Source: Thorsellia kenyensis (lineage in GTDB: Bacteria > Pseudomonadota > Gammaproteobacteria > Enterobacterales > Thorselliaceae). Taken from it: a DNA stretch of 64,000 nucleotides. Below the pieces are notes generated by a model. The model made no database searches, was not told the DNA's origin, and saw nothing but the letters and a program-made list of their open reading frames with translations. Positions 28,428-37,833 of this stretch are shown piece by piece (the first letter of the stretch is position 1; every line of letters starts with the position of its first letter). Made by a program: the position numbers and the translations under genes. The stretch spans positions 1 through 64,000 of the forward strand of contig NZ_JBHLXE010000097.1 of NCBI RefSeq assembly GCF_042432445.1, read 5' to 3'.

Positions 28428-29465
28428 ATGATTCCCAGCTTAGAACATTTTTTAAAGAAACATCTTTTTTTTACAACAATAATTATCACTGTTATTTTGC
28501 TTTTTTTTACATTTTCTATAGTAAAGAACAGCGATTCTATAACACAATCTATTATTTATTTAGGTTATCCTCTGCTTATTTTGGTATTTTTATTTTTAAT
28601 TTTTAATGATGTCATGGGATATGTCGCGTACAGTATTTTTTCACTGAGATTTTTTGACCGAGTAGAAGAAGAAGAGGCCAAAAAACGATTTAATGAAATT
28701 ACACAATGGAAACTAAGCCCAATAAGACCCTCATTAATTATTACGATTATCGTTTTTTGTGTAACGGTGTTTCTTAGTTATTTTTTAGATATGGATTTTA
28801 CACTTACTATTTTCCTTTGTACCTTGATAGTATTTCCTGTGCTCTTTTATATTAATTTGAAATCTTACTTCACCAGTTATACAGATTACATTAAGTATAA
28901 AATTGAATTTAATCAGGATAAATCACTAGAGTTGAATATTAATCGTCTTTTGGCTAAAGAAATAATAGTGAGTGTGATCATTAATTTTGTTATTGTTTTG
29001 CCTCTAGCTAATAAAAAAGCTTTCTTTTTTAATTCTGGCACGGCAACTCCAGAATTCATAGTAGCTATGCTCATTCTTGTTTTTTGTGTATGGGGCATCC
29101 TTTTCTTATTTTCGAGTAAGTCAAAGAGATATGTTATTTTAGGTTTATATTTCATTTGTAAAACCCCACAAGAAAAATCGTTAACTGGTTTTTTAAGTTA
29201 CTATGCTAACTATTCACGCATTACTCGTTTCCTTATTGGATTATTTATCATAATGATCTGGGAGATAATGGTGTTAATAATATTAGATGAGTTTTTTAGA
29301 TGGACTGGCCACTTTGCAGTAGTATATGCTTTTTCAGTTCTCCCTATTTACACAGGATATATTTTAGAAAAAAAATTGTCTATGCAGCAATCAAAAATTG
29401 AAGCAAAAGAAATGTTTGATCGCCATGAATTTCATTCTCAAAATCTCATGAAGCAATTTAAGTAA
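28428..29465 (+). CDS. Unknown polytopic membrane protein
   Basis: This 345-residue protein is not recognised. Hydrophobic segments lie near residues 15-33, 42-62, 103-122, 125-145, 180-200, 212-232, 266-286 and 293-312, about eight passes. Charged loops follow the second pass (RFFDRVEEEEAKKRF) and the C-terminal tail is hydrophilic (QQSKIEAKEMFDRHEF). An AAAGGAC box precedes the ATG. The gene stands alone after a terminator and before a decayed insertion element. Confidence 0.7.
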   Translation: MIPSLEHFLKKHLFFTTIIITVILLFFTFSIVKNSDSITQSIIYLGYPLLILVFLFLIFNDVMGYVAYSIFSLRFFDRVEEEEAKKRFNEITQWKLSPIRPSLIITIIVFCVTVFLSYFLDMDFTLTIFLCTLIVFPVLFYINLKSYFTSYTDYIKYKIEFNQDKSLELNINRLLAKEIIVSVIINFVIVLPLANKKAFFFNSGTATPEFIVAMLILVFCVWGILFLFSSKSKRYVILGLYFICKTPQEKSLTGFLSYYANYSRITRFLIGLFIIMIWEIMVLIILDEFFRWTGHFAVVYAFSVLPIYTGYILEKKLSMQQSKIEAKEMFDRHEFHSQNLMKQFK

Positions 29466-29826
29466 GTAATTCATTAAAAATATATAAGGTTTGAGGTGAG
29501 TTAATTTAATAGTAGGTTGTTGAATTTAAGTTACTTTGTGTTATTTGAATTGATTTTTGAATTACTTTAATTCTACCCAATATCTTTCTTATTAATTAAT
29601 GAATTACTGAATAAATTGTAGATTAAAATATGCTTGCACGCGCTAAAAATAAAATTAAATGCCCATTCTGCAAGAAATGCATGCTCAAACCATTGTTTCT
29701 TGTCTAGGTTACTCCACTGCTTATCAAATTCTAGAACTAGTATTCTCATTTAATCAAGATTGTAATAACCACATTTTTAACTCAGATAATAGTAATAATT
29801 AGATTGAAAATAGAAAATTTGTTAAT
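29466..29826. other. Gene-free AT-rich spacer
   Basis: No supported gene. A 58-codon minus-strand frame exists at 29573-29749 but has no ribosome-binding site and no recognisable family. Confidence 0.4.
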
Positions 29827-30600
29827 TCAGTTTAAATTTAGGTGGTAGTTGTCTAAATCCTCAATAGATCTATTAACACGCTGCATAAAAGCATTTTGTG
29901 TTTGTTTCACTTTTAAATATAAAGTAATTTAATACATTCTTTACCCCAAACTCACAGTTTACAGCTAAAATATTCTTATCCATCGTAACATTTTAAGTAT
30001 TGCCCATCACTCTACATCCATCATAGATGCTTGCTCATTTCGCAGAGGCAATCTATCAATGCGCTTTGCATCATTATTTATCCTTGAGGTGTTGCCGATA
30101 AAGCTTTTCATTTAGTATTAAAGCGACATATTTTTGAGTTCCATATCAAAGTCTAAGAAAAGATCTAGCAATCTTTATGCCGAAGTACTGATCAATAAAT
30201 GATCTGCAAGTTACATTTGACATTGCTAATGCTATTTACGCAAATAGTACTGTTAATTCTCAATTACCCATAACGACATTTCATTGGTAGTTCATCTTCA
30301 TTCGACTTCTTATCTCTTATCTGACGATTTTATTTCGCCTTTTATCCCTAGGCTTTCTACATTGCCACTTAAATACTGCAGTTAGGATGGATTTATTACC
30401 TGTTCTTGCTAATCGATACTAGTTGACCTACCTTTATCTTTAATACAGCAAGCTAACTTCTTTTCGTTAGCGTTCACAGGACACGCGGAGTGTCGTTGCT
30501 AAAGTTCACTGCGTCCAATATGAGGCTTAACGCCATTGAATTTAAATCCAAATAGATGACGAACACGCGCCTTTAAGCGTTATGCCTTTTTATGTAGTCT
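29827..30600 (-). pseudogene. Decayed IS3-family OrfB transposase
   Basis: On the minus strand the last part reads KQTQNAFMQRVNRS before the stop at 29827, matching the IS3-type integrase motif GKPTQNAFIERFNRT. Upstream, in a different frame and broken by stops, KCYDG-x-EYFSCKL-x-VWGKECIKLLYI fits the CDNGPEF...L..W....I...YIQ block. Near 30590 the start GITLKGAC resembles the usual GISLRKAC opening. Many stops and frame changes across about 770 bases show an old remnant. Identification is by motif reading only. Confidence 0.55.
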
Positions 30601-30893
30601 CGTTTAAGAAAAACTTCAATTTTTTTTCAAAATTACTTCCAGTAACCTAGTTAATTTTACCTAAAAACAACTATATCTTTTGCTCTTTTTTTATTCTCTC
30701 GAATAAAAGTGATTATTAAACATGCAGTTAAACAACTTGATAACCTATTATTATCAATCATAACATTAAACTATTTTTTCACTCAGAAGATGTCATGTAT
30801 AACTGTACGTATAGTAATCAGAATGTTCTTAACCTGAATAAAACAATTAAGTTACTCATTGAGTATTTATTTTCTGACAAAGGAGTCCATTTT

Positions 30894-31973
30894 ATGAGCA
30901 TACAACTAAGTGACAAGACAATACTTAAATTAAGCGTACTAGATAAATGCCCAATTGAAGAAGAAAGGCATGCAGAAGATGCGCTTAAAAATACTCTTGA
31001 GTTAGCAAAATTAGCAGATGATTTAGGCTACAACCGCTTTTGGATAGCAGAACATCACAATAGTTTATCACTAGCAAGCCCTTCTCCTGAAATTGTTGTT
31101 GCGTGGCTAGCAAGCCAAACGAAAAAAATTCGCTTAGGCTCTGGTGGGGTAATGCTTCAACATTATAGTGCCTATAAAGTTGCTGAAAATTTTAATCTAC
31201 TAGCAAATCTGGCTCCAGGAAGAATTGATTTGGGAATAGGCAAAGCGCCCGGCGGTCTTCCTCAATCTACTCAAGCTTTACAAAGAGGTATTAATCCAGA
31301 AAAAAAAGGCTCTTTTGAAGAACAAATCGAAGAATTAAATGCCTACTTAACTTTAAATAGTTCCTCCCATTTTGTGAATTTGCCATCTATAAAAAATACA
31401 AAAGCCAGTGAATCGTCATTAAAAGTGACCCCTGAGCCAAAGCTGCCTGCGGATAAATTTTTGCTAGGAGCAAGTGAAGAATCAGCAACGCTTGCAGGAA
31501 AATTAAAATGGAATTTTGTATACGCAGCTCACCTTAATGGCGATAAAGAAAAATTAAAAAAAACCTTAATAAAATGGCAGTCTTTAAGCCCCCTACCTAC
31601 GATAGTCGCAGTACAAGTGATCATAGATGAAAAAAGTGAGCAGGCCAAAAAATTAGCACAAAGTATAGAGATGTGGGGAGTTGAACTGGATAATGGTCAA
31701 CGCATCACAGTACAAACAAAAAATCAAGCCTTGTCCTTTGCTGAACAAGCAGGCAGAACAATAAAACGCCTGGAAAGAAGAGATAACACGGTTATTAGTG
31801 GTACAGCCCAGGAAGTATATCAAAAACTCAAAGCTATGCAGGAAACTTATAAGATTGATGAATTTATTGTTGAGATCCCTCTCGCATCGCAATCTGTTAG
31901 AAAAAAGACGCTTAAGTTATTAGCCGAATATGTAAACACTGCATTACGTCACTTAGAAGCTGAAGTCATTTGA
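30894..31973 (+). CDS. LLM-class flavin monooxygenase (YtmO/CmoO-like)
   Basis: This 359-residue protein belongs to the bacterial luciferase-like family, which uses FMNH2 and oxygen. Typical motifs: LAKLADDLGYNRFWIAEHHN near residue 40, KIRLGSGGVMLQHYSAYKVAE near 80 and APGRIDLGIGKAPGG near 110. The frame is open from 30795, but the ATG at 30894 follows AAGGAG by eight bases and matches homologue starts. It opens a nine-gene locus resembling the Bacillus ytm/yxe sulfur-salvage operons, so oxidation of an S-substituted N-acetylcysteine is inferred. Confidence 0.85.
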   Translation: MSIQLSDKTILKLSVLDKCPIEEERHAEDALKNTLELAKLADDLGYNRFWIAEHHNSLSLASPSPEIVVAWLASQTKKIRLGSGGVMLQHYSAYKVAENFNLLANLAPGRIDLGIGKAPGGLPQSTQALQRGINPEKKGSFEEQIEELNAYLTLNSSSHFVNLPSIKNTKASESSLKVTPEPKLPADKFLLGASEESATLAGKLKWNFVYAAHLNGDKEKLKKTLIKWQSLSPLPTIVAVQVIIDEKSEQAKKLAQSIEMWGVELDNGQRITVQTKNQALSFAEQAGRTIKRLERRDNTVISGTAQEVYQKLKAMQETYKIDEFIVEIPLASQSVRKKTLKLLAEYVNTALRHLEAEVI

Positions 31974-32036
31974 TATGAGAGATCTTACATCTAAAGAATT
32001 GCCTCTAATAGTAAGTATTAAAAAATGGGAGTGAAC

Positions 32037-33158
32037 ATGTCTAGTTTAGCAAAATTAATACAATGGCGCAGAGAACTGCACCAATATCCTGAGATATCAG
32101 GTCAGGAATATCAAACCTCTGAACGTATAAAAAAATGGTTAACTCAAGCAAACATAAAAATTGCTGACTACTCCCTAGAAACAGGCGTAATAGCTGAAAT
32201 TGGTCAAGGTGACAAAATTGTTGCATTACGTGCTGACATTGATGCTTTAGCCATAGAAGAAAAAACTAATTTACCATTTAGTTCAGTGAATAAAGGCCTA
32301 ATGCATGCTTGTGGCCATGATATACATATAGCTGTTATGTTAGGTGCAGCAATCTCATTAAAGCACAAAGAATCTGAACTAAATGGCAAAGTAAGAATTA
32401 TTTTTCAACCTGCAGAAGAATCATTTGAAGGCGCTAAGGCGATTATTAAATCTGGGGCATTAAAAGATGTTTCAGCCATATTTGGTATGCATAACGAACC
32501 AGAATTACCTGTAGGTACTTTTGCTACCAAAAATGGGCCTTTTTACGCATCAGTAGATAGGATTCTTATTAAAATTACCGGTAAAGGTGCACACGCAGCA
32601 AGACCACAAGAGGGTATTGATCCAATTGTTATCAGCGCACAGCTTATTAATCAGTTTCAAAGCATAATAACTAGGCAAATTAATACTAATGAAACAGCCG
32701 TTTTAAGCATTACTCGTATCAGCGGAGGCAATACTTGGAATGTAATTCCAGAAGAAGTTGAACTTGAAGGAACGCTAAGAACTCATAATGAAAAAATCCG
32801 TCAAACAATAAAAGAAGCTTTAAAACTTGCGTGTAAAGGGATGGAATTAACTTCAAGAGCCAGTGTTGATTTAAAATTCATCAAAGGGCCAAACACCTTA
32901 ATTAATGATACATTTTGGGCAAATTCAACAATAGAAATTGCTCATGAGTCAGGTTATGAAGTTGTGCAAGCCTCCAAGCATCTTGGGGGAGAAGATTTCG
33001 CAGCTTACTTAGAGGCCATCCCTGGTGCATTTGTAAGCATAGGTAGCCAAAGTGAATTTGGTCTTCACCATCCTAAATTTAATCCTGATGAGTCCTGTAT
33101 TGAGGCTGCGGCAAACTATTTTAAGAATTTAGCCTTACATGCACTAGCGATAGCTTAA
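32037..33158 (+). CDS. M20-family amidohydrolase (YxeP/SndA-like deacetylase)
   Basis: Metallopeptidase-like M20D hydrolase of 373 residues that would remove an acyl group from an N-acyl amino acid. Metal-binding motifs: MHACGHDIH near residue 85, FQPAEES near 120, FGMHNEPELP near 147, and a final GLHHPKF near the C-terminus. The dimerisation domain lies in the middle (about 170-285). The ATG at 32037 lies five bases after GGGAG, preferred over the in-frame ATG at 32025. In the proposed pathway it deacetylates N-acetylcysteine after C-S cleavage. Confidence 0.88.
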   Translation: MSSLAKLIQWRRELHQYPEISGQEYQTSERIKKWLTQANIKIADYSLETGVIAEIGQGDKIVALRADIDALAIEEKTNLPFSSVNKGLMHACGHDIHIAVMLGAAISLKHKESELNGKVRIIFQPAEESFEGAKAIIKSGALKDVSAIFGMHNEPELPVGTFATKNGPFYASVDRILIKITGKGAHAARPQEGIDPIVISAQLINQFQSIITRQINTNETAVLSITRISGGNTWNVIPEEVELEGTLRTHNEKIRQTIKEALKLACKGMELTSRASVDLKFIKGPNTLINDTFWANSTIEIAHESGYEVVQASKHLGGEDFAAYLEAIPGAFVSIGSQSEFGLHHPKFNPDESCIEAAANYFKNLALHALAIA

Positions 33159-33187
33159 CTTTTTTCAAGTTGACAACTGAGGTAATT

Positions 33188-34501
33188 ATGACACAACAAA
33201 ATAGACATATTCATTTAGGTACAATGATTCATGGCCCCGCAGGTAATATGGCCGCTTGGCGCCACAAAGATGCAGTGATTGATGCCAGTATTAATTTTAA
33301 GTTTGTTAAAGAGACAGCCCTATTGGCTGAAAAAGGACTATTTGATTTTATTTTTATTGCTGATGGGCTTTATATAAATGAGAAGTCTATACCACATTTC
33401 TTAAACAGATTTGAGCCGCTGACTGTTTTATCGGCACTAAGCAGTCTAACTGAAAATATTGGTTTAGTGGGCACTGTATCGACTTCTTATAGTGACCCTT
33501 TCACTGTTGCTAGGCAATTTGCTAGTTTAGATCATTTAAGCTCAGGTAGGGCTGGCTGGAATGTCGTCACATCACCTTTGGAAGGCTCTGCATTAAATTA
33601 TTCTCGTGATAAACACCCTGAACATGCATTACGCTATCGTATTGCAAAAGAATATCTGGATGTCATAAAGGGACTTTGGGATTCCTGGGAAGAAGATGCC
33701 TTTATACGCAATAGAGAAACAGGAGTGTTTTTTGATGCTACTAAAATGCATACATTAAATCACGAAGGCGAATTTTTTAAAGTCAAAGGCCCTTTAAATA
33801 TAGGTAGGACTCCTCAAGCACGCCCCATTATATTTCAAGCTGGTGCATCTGATGATGGAAAATCATTAGCAGCAAATCACGCTGATGCTATTTTTACAAT
33901 GCATCAATCACAAAAAGCAGCACAAGAATTTTATAAAGATGTTAAAAGCCAATTAGCAGCATTTAATCGGACAAATAATGACTTATTAATTTTCCCAGGT
34001 GTTAGCGTGATAATAGGAGAAAATGCTCATGACGTTGAAAATCAATATCAAGAAATGGCTAGGTTAGTCTCAATCGAAGATGCTCTGAATTATCTTGGTC
34101 GGTATTTTGATCACCATGATTTCCAGCAATATCCATTAGATGCTCCTTTTCCTGAAATTGAAGACATAGGTAAAAACAGTTTTAAAAGCACCACTGATGA
34201 AATCAAACTTCAAGCAAAAAGTCGTCAACTAACTTTACGACAAGTGGCTTTAGAAGCTGCAACGCCAAGACCTTTATTCTCAGGAACAGCTCAAGAAGTT
34301 GCAGAAGAAATAATCAAGTGGTTTGATTCCTATGCAGCTGATGGCTTTATTATTCAAGGTGGTACTCCAGATACTTTAGATAAATTTGTTGAACAAGTCG
34401 TACCTATTTTACAAAAAAGAGGCGTTTATCCTACAGATTATATAGGAAAGACGCTAAGAGAAAATCTTGGCTTAAGTACTCCTCCTAATCAATTTGTTTA
34501 A
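33188..34501 (+). CDS. NtaA/SnaA/DszA-family FMN monooxygenase (YxeK/YtnJ-like)
   Basis: This 437-residue flavin-dependent monooxygenase has the family layout: MIHGPAGNMAAWRHKDA near the N-terminus, LTENIGLVGTVSTSYSDPF near residue 90, LSSGRAGWNVVTSP near 118, RPIIFQAGASDDGK near 215 and IIQGGTPDTLDKFVEQVVP near the end. Bacillus YxeK and YtnJ act on N-acetylated S-succinyl- or S-alkyl-cysteines. The ATG follows GAGG by five bases; an in-frame TTG at 33170 is less likely. Confidence 0.88.
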   Translation: MTQQNRHIHLGTMIHGPAGNMAAWRHKDAVIDASINFKFVKETALLAEKGLFDFIFIADGLYINEKSIPHFLNRFEPLTVLSALSSLTENIGLVGTVSTSYSDPFTVARQFASLDHLSSGRAGWNVVTSPLEGSALNYSRDKHPEHALRYRIAKEYLDVIKGLWDSWEEDAFIRNRETGVFFDATKMHTLNHEGEFFKVKGPLNIGRTPQARPIIFQAGASDDGKSLAANHADAIFTMHQSQKAAQEFYKDVKSQLAAFNRTNNDLLIFPGVSVIIGENAHDVENQYQEMARLVSIEDALNYLGRYFDHHDFQQYPLDAPFPEIEDIGKNSFKSTTDEIKLQAKSRQLTLRQVALEAATPRPLFSGTAQEVAEEIIKWFDSYAADGFIIQGGTPDTLDKFVEQVVPILQKRGVYPTDYIGKTLRENLGLSTPPNQFV

Positions 34502-34551
34502 TAACGATAAATAGACACAAGCCATCATGTAAATGAAACAGTGAGGTTTTT

Positions 34552-35478
34552 ATGCAAAAGAAAAGAGTATATTCACTTTTGTTCTCGTTGATATTCACTA
34601 TGAGCGTAAGCGCAAACACAACAGCGAATACTAACACAAATCATTTAACGTCAGCAGAAATCACTACGGTAATTAATCCTGATGCCATAAAGTTAATTCC
34701 GCAAAACTATACTTTTGTTAATGAGGGAAAATTAACGATTGCTATACCAGGATTAAATGCACCACCCCTTTATATGTTTGCAGAGGATAATAAAACACTT
34801 TTAGGAAGTGAAATTGATTTAGCCAAATTAATAGCAGCCAGTTTAGGTAAAGAACTAGAGGTGGTTGTGACTTCTTGGGAAGATTGGCCCTTAGGTATTC
34901 AATCTGGTAAATATGATGCCGCAATAGCTAATATTACCGTGACCAAGGAACGAAAGGAAAAATTCGATTTTGCAACCTACCGTCAAGACACACTTGGATT
35001 TTATGTTAAAAATGAAAGTTCTATCACTGCTATTCAAGAAGCAAAAGATATTGCAGGGTTAAAAATCATTGTTGGGGCAGGCACAAACCAAGAAGCCATT
35101 TTACTTGCTTGGGATAAAGAAAATCAACAAAAAGGACTTGAACCTTTCGTGCCTTTTTATTCAAGAGATGATGCTGCAATGACACTGGCACTACTATCAG
35201 GTCGTGCTGATGCTTACTTTGGTCCTTATGTTACCGGTGCTTATAAAGCTAAACAAACAGGTAAAACCCGGCTTGTAGGTCAAATTGAAGGAGGTTGGCC
35301 CAAAACCGCAAATATAGCAATAACACTAAAAAAAGGAACAAAACTCGTCAATGCCATTCAGGCATCTATTAATGGATTAATCTCTGATGGCACCTATCAT
35401 CAAGTACTAGCAAAATGGAATGAATCTTTAGAAGCAATTACTTACTCAGAAATAAATCCACCTGGCTTAGGGGATTAA
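34552..35478 (+). CDS. Amino-acid ABC transporter substrate-binding protein (copy 1)
   Basis: Periplasmic type II binding protein of 308 residues with a signal peptide ending near VSANT. The family 3 solute-binding signature is present (GSEIDLAKLIAASLGKELEVV, TSWEDWPLGIQSGKYDAAIANI). It shares strong similarity with the protein at 37834-38727, including WEDWPLGI.SGKYD.A...I.VT..RKEK.DFATYR. The pair probably serves one transporter with different substrate ranges. A GTGAGG box precedes the start. Confidence 0.9.
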   Translation: MQKKRVYSLLFSLIFTMSVSANTTANTNTNHLTSAEITTVINPDAIKLIPQNYTFVNEGKLTIAIPGLNAPPLYMFAEDNKTLLGSEIDLAKLIAASLGKELEVVVTSWEDWPLGIQSGKYDAAIANITVTKERKEKFDFATYRQDTLGFYVKNESSITAIQEAKDIAGLKIIVGAGTNQEAILLAWDKENQQKGLEPFVPFYSRDDAAMTLALLSGRADAYFGPYVTGAYKAKQTGKTRLVGQIEGGWPKTANIAITLKKGTKLVNAIQASINGLISDGTYHQVLAKWNESLEAITYSEINPPGLGD

Positions 35479-35487
35479 GGGGGAAAT

Positions 35488-36060
35488 ATGACAATTCTAG
35501 CAATAGCAGACCTTTTAGATGCTATCAATATAAATCCAATAAACAATGAGCGAGGGATAATGATAATTGAAGAAATAGATCCTCATACTGATGTCATAGA
35601 AGAAATCACTAAAGGACTATTTAAAGAATATGAAGAAAAATATGGCGATTATTTTAAAGACTCAATAAATGAAGAAGATAAAAATGAATTTTTGCCTCCT
35701 AAAGGCTGTTATTTAGTAATGAAATTCTCTAACGAAATAGTTGCGATGGGGGCATTTAAAGCGTTTGACGACTCAACAGCAGAACTAAAACGAATATGGA
35801 CTCATCGAAATTATCGTCAATTAGGATTAGCCGTTAAGTTAGTCAACATATTAGAAGAAAAAGCGTTTGAACTGGGTTATGAAAAAATTTTTTTAACGAC
35901 AGGGTTCAGACAGCCAGAAGCTGTTAATCTTTATCTTAAATTAGGATATCACGCATTATTTGATGTTAACCAGCCTTTTGAAACCTATGCTGAACCGCCT
36001 TTTGATGGACGTTTACGTTTTATTAAAGCCCGTAATAAAGCACATTCACTCTTAGGATAA
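35488..36060 (+). CDS. GNAT-family N-acetyltransferase (YxeL/YtmI-like)
   Basis: GNAT acetyltransferase of 190 residues. The acetyl-CoA binding region is ELKRIWTHRNYRQLGLAVKLVN, and VNLYLKLGYHALFD is the usual C-terminal motif. The start follows a strong GGGGGAAAT box; the first 25 residues precede the conserved domain and could be skipped if translation began at an internal Met. Beside the deacylase and the monooxygenases, it probably N-acetylates an S-substituted cysteine before oxidation. Confidence 0.85.
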   Translation: MTILAIADLLDAININPINNERGIMIIEEIDPHTDVIEEITKGLFKEYEEKYGDYFKDSINEEDKNEFLPPKGCYLVMKFSNEIVAMGAFKAFDDSTAELKRIWTHRNYRQLGLAVKLVNILEEKAFELGYEKIFLTTGFRQPEAVNLYLKLGYHALFDVNQPFETYAEPPFDGRLRFIKARNKAHSLLG

Positions 36061-36076
36061 AATTAGAGGTGTTTCT

Positions 36077-37030
36077 ATGAAAAATATCCACACATTGAAA
36101 ATTGTCAAAGCACGTTATCCAAATCGAATCATAGGAGGAATTTTAGCTATCCTGATTTTTGCAATAGTTATCCAATCAATTGCGTTTAACCCTCGCTGGG
36201 AATGGTCTATCTTTGGGCAGTGGCTATTTGATCCTGTCATTTTATCAGGGCTAGTCAATACCCTCAGCCTAATGACTGTTTGCACTGCACTTAGTTTGGT
36301 TTTAGGGGGGCTTTTAGCGATAGCTAGATTATCAGACTCTCGCTTGCTCAATACATTAGCATTTGGTTATATTTGGTTATTTCGCTCTCTACCATTAATT
36401 GTTGTATTAATCATTCTTTATAATTTTTCTTATCTCTATGAAAGTTTATCTATAGGTATTCCCTTTACAAAAATAACTTTCGCACAATTCGACACTATTA
36501 ATGTGTTAAGCCAATATTCAACAGCAGTCATTGGTTTAACCTTAGTTCAAAGTGCCTATACGGCTGAAATTATCCGCGGAGGATTCATTGGTGTTGATCG
36601 AGGGCAATATGAAGCGGCCTTTGCCCTCGGATTACCAGCTCATAGAAGAATCACTCGAATTATTTTACCTCAGGCGCTGAGAACTATTTTGCCTTCTGGT
36701 TTTAATGAAATTATCAGCTTAGCGAAAGGAACTGCGATGGTTTATGTCCTAGCGATGCCTGAACTTTTTTACACGATTCAAATGATTTATAACCGCACGC
36801 AAGATGTTATTCCACTCCTTATGGTTGCGGCCGCTTGGTATGTGATTATAACTAGCGTACTTTCTCTATTACAATTCTGGGTTGAAAAGATACTTTCTCG
36901 TAGCGAAAGAAGTCATAAATCACACCGCATAGACTTTCAAGAAATATCGTCCACACACGCTGAGCCTCAATTTGAAGAAAATACAGCGGACTTTATCAGA
37001 CCCAAGGGAGAACGTTATGCTACAAGCTAA
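36077..37030 (+). CDS. Polar amino-acid ABC transporter permease
   Basis: HisM-type permease of 317 residues. After an amphipathic start, membrane helices lie near residues 20-42, 62-85, 100-120, 150-175, 235-255 and 260-280. The EAA-type loop EAAFALGLPAHRRITRIILPQALR is near residue 175. A hydrophilic tail of about 40 residues follows the last helix, longer than usual. The gene overlaps the ATPase gene by 14 bases. Confidence 0.9.
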   Translation: MKNIHTLKIVKARYPNRIIGGILAILIFAIVIQSIAFNPRWEWSIFGQWLFDPVILSGLVNTLSLMTVCTALSLVLGGLLAIARLSDSRLLNTLAFGYIWLFRSLPLIVVLIILYNFSYLYESLSIGIPFTKITFAQFDTINVLSQYSTAVIGLTLVQSAYTAEIIRGGFIGVDRGQYEAAFALGLPAHRRITRIILPQALRTILPSGFNEIISLAKGTAMVYVLAMPELFYTIQMIYNRTQDVIPLLMVAAAWYVIITSVLSLLQFWVEKILSRSERSHKSHRIDFQEISSTHAEPQFEENTADFIRPKGERYATS

Positions 37031-37805
37031 GACAGCATCATCCCAAAAGGGGCATATTTTAGTCCATGAAGTGAGCAAATATTACCAAGGTCTGCCTGCG
37101 TTAAAAAATGTCAGTCTAGAAATTCTTCCAGGCACCGTCACTGTAATTTTAGGGCCCTCAGGTTCGGGTAAGTCTACTTTATTAAGAACTCTCAATTGCC
37201 TTGAAAAAGCTGATAAAGGATTTGTTCAAATTGATAACGAATTTATGGGATATACCCTAAAAAATAACAAACTTTATGAATTAAAAGAAAAAGAATTACT
37301 TAAACAGCGCATTCATGTTGGGTATGTATTTCAAAATTTCAATCTTTTCCCGCACATGACAGTGCTTGAAAATATAATTGAAGCACCAATAGTGCACGGT
37401 CTATTGACTAGGGAAGATGCCATCAAGAATGCGTATGAGTTGCTTGAAATTGTCGGTCTTAAGGACAAAGCCAATACATGGCCTAAACAATTGTCAGGCG
37501 GGCAACAACAACGCATTGCTATAGCTAGGGCCTTGGCTTTATCTCCTAAGGTCATGTTGTTTGATGAACCGACATCTGCACTTGATCCGGAACTTGTCAA
37601 AGAAGTGTTAAATGCCATTAAAAAATTGGCAAGTTTAGGCACTACACTTGTTATTGTAACTCATGAAATTGGTTTTGCTAGGGAAATTGCCGATAACATC
37701 GTGTTTATGGTCGAGGGCGAAATAGTAGAAACAGGCCCTAGTGATACAATATTTCAAAATCCTAAACATCCAAGAACACAACAGTTTTTATCACAAGTAC
37801 TGTAA
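37017..37805 (+). CDS. Polar amino-acid ABC transporter ATPase
   Basis: ATPase of 262 residues in the GlnQ/HisP/TcyN group. Walker A GPSGSGKST is near residue 45, signature LSGGQQQRIAIARAL near 155, Walker B VMLFDEPTSALDPE near 178, and the H-loop in IVTHE. The ATG at 37017 lies six bases after GGGAG and gives the usual length; an in-frame ATG at 36972 inside the permease gene is less likely. Confidence 0.93.
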   Translation: MLQAKTASSQKGHILVHEVSKYYQGLPALKNVSLEILPGTVTVILGPSGSGKSTLLRTLNCLEKADKGFVQIDNEFMGYTLKNNKLYELKEKELLKQRIHVGYVFQNFNLFPHMTVLENIIEAPIVHGLLTREDAIKNAYELLEIVGLKDKANTWPKQLSGGQQQRIAIARALALSPKVMLFDEPTSALDPELVKEVLNAIKKLASLGTTLVIVTHEIGFAREIADNIVFMVEGEIVETGPSDTIFQNPKHPRTQQFLSQVL

Positions 37806-37833
37806 ACAATAATTAAAATATAAGGACATTGTT

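Noticed and set aside
28388..28606. 72-residue frame overlapping the start of the unknown membrane protein
   Set aside because: The 345-residue frame has the AAAGGAC ribosome-binding site; the shorter one is out of frame with no supporting signal.
29573..29749. 58-residue minus-strand ORF
   Set aside because: No ribosome-binding site, no family resemblance, and it lies in spacer DNA next to a transposase fossil.
30524..30586. Integron attC-like inverted repeat (GGCTTAACGC with GCGTTATGCC)
   Set aside because: Only one such repeat exists, one core site deviates from the consensus, no integrase is present, and it lies inside a decayed insertion-sequence remnant.
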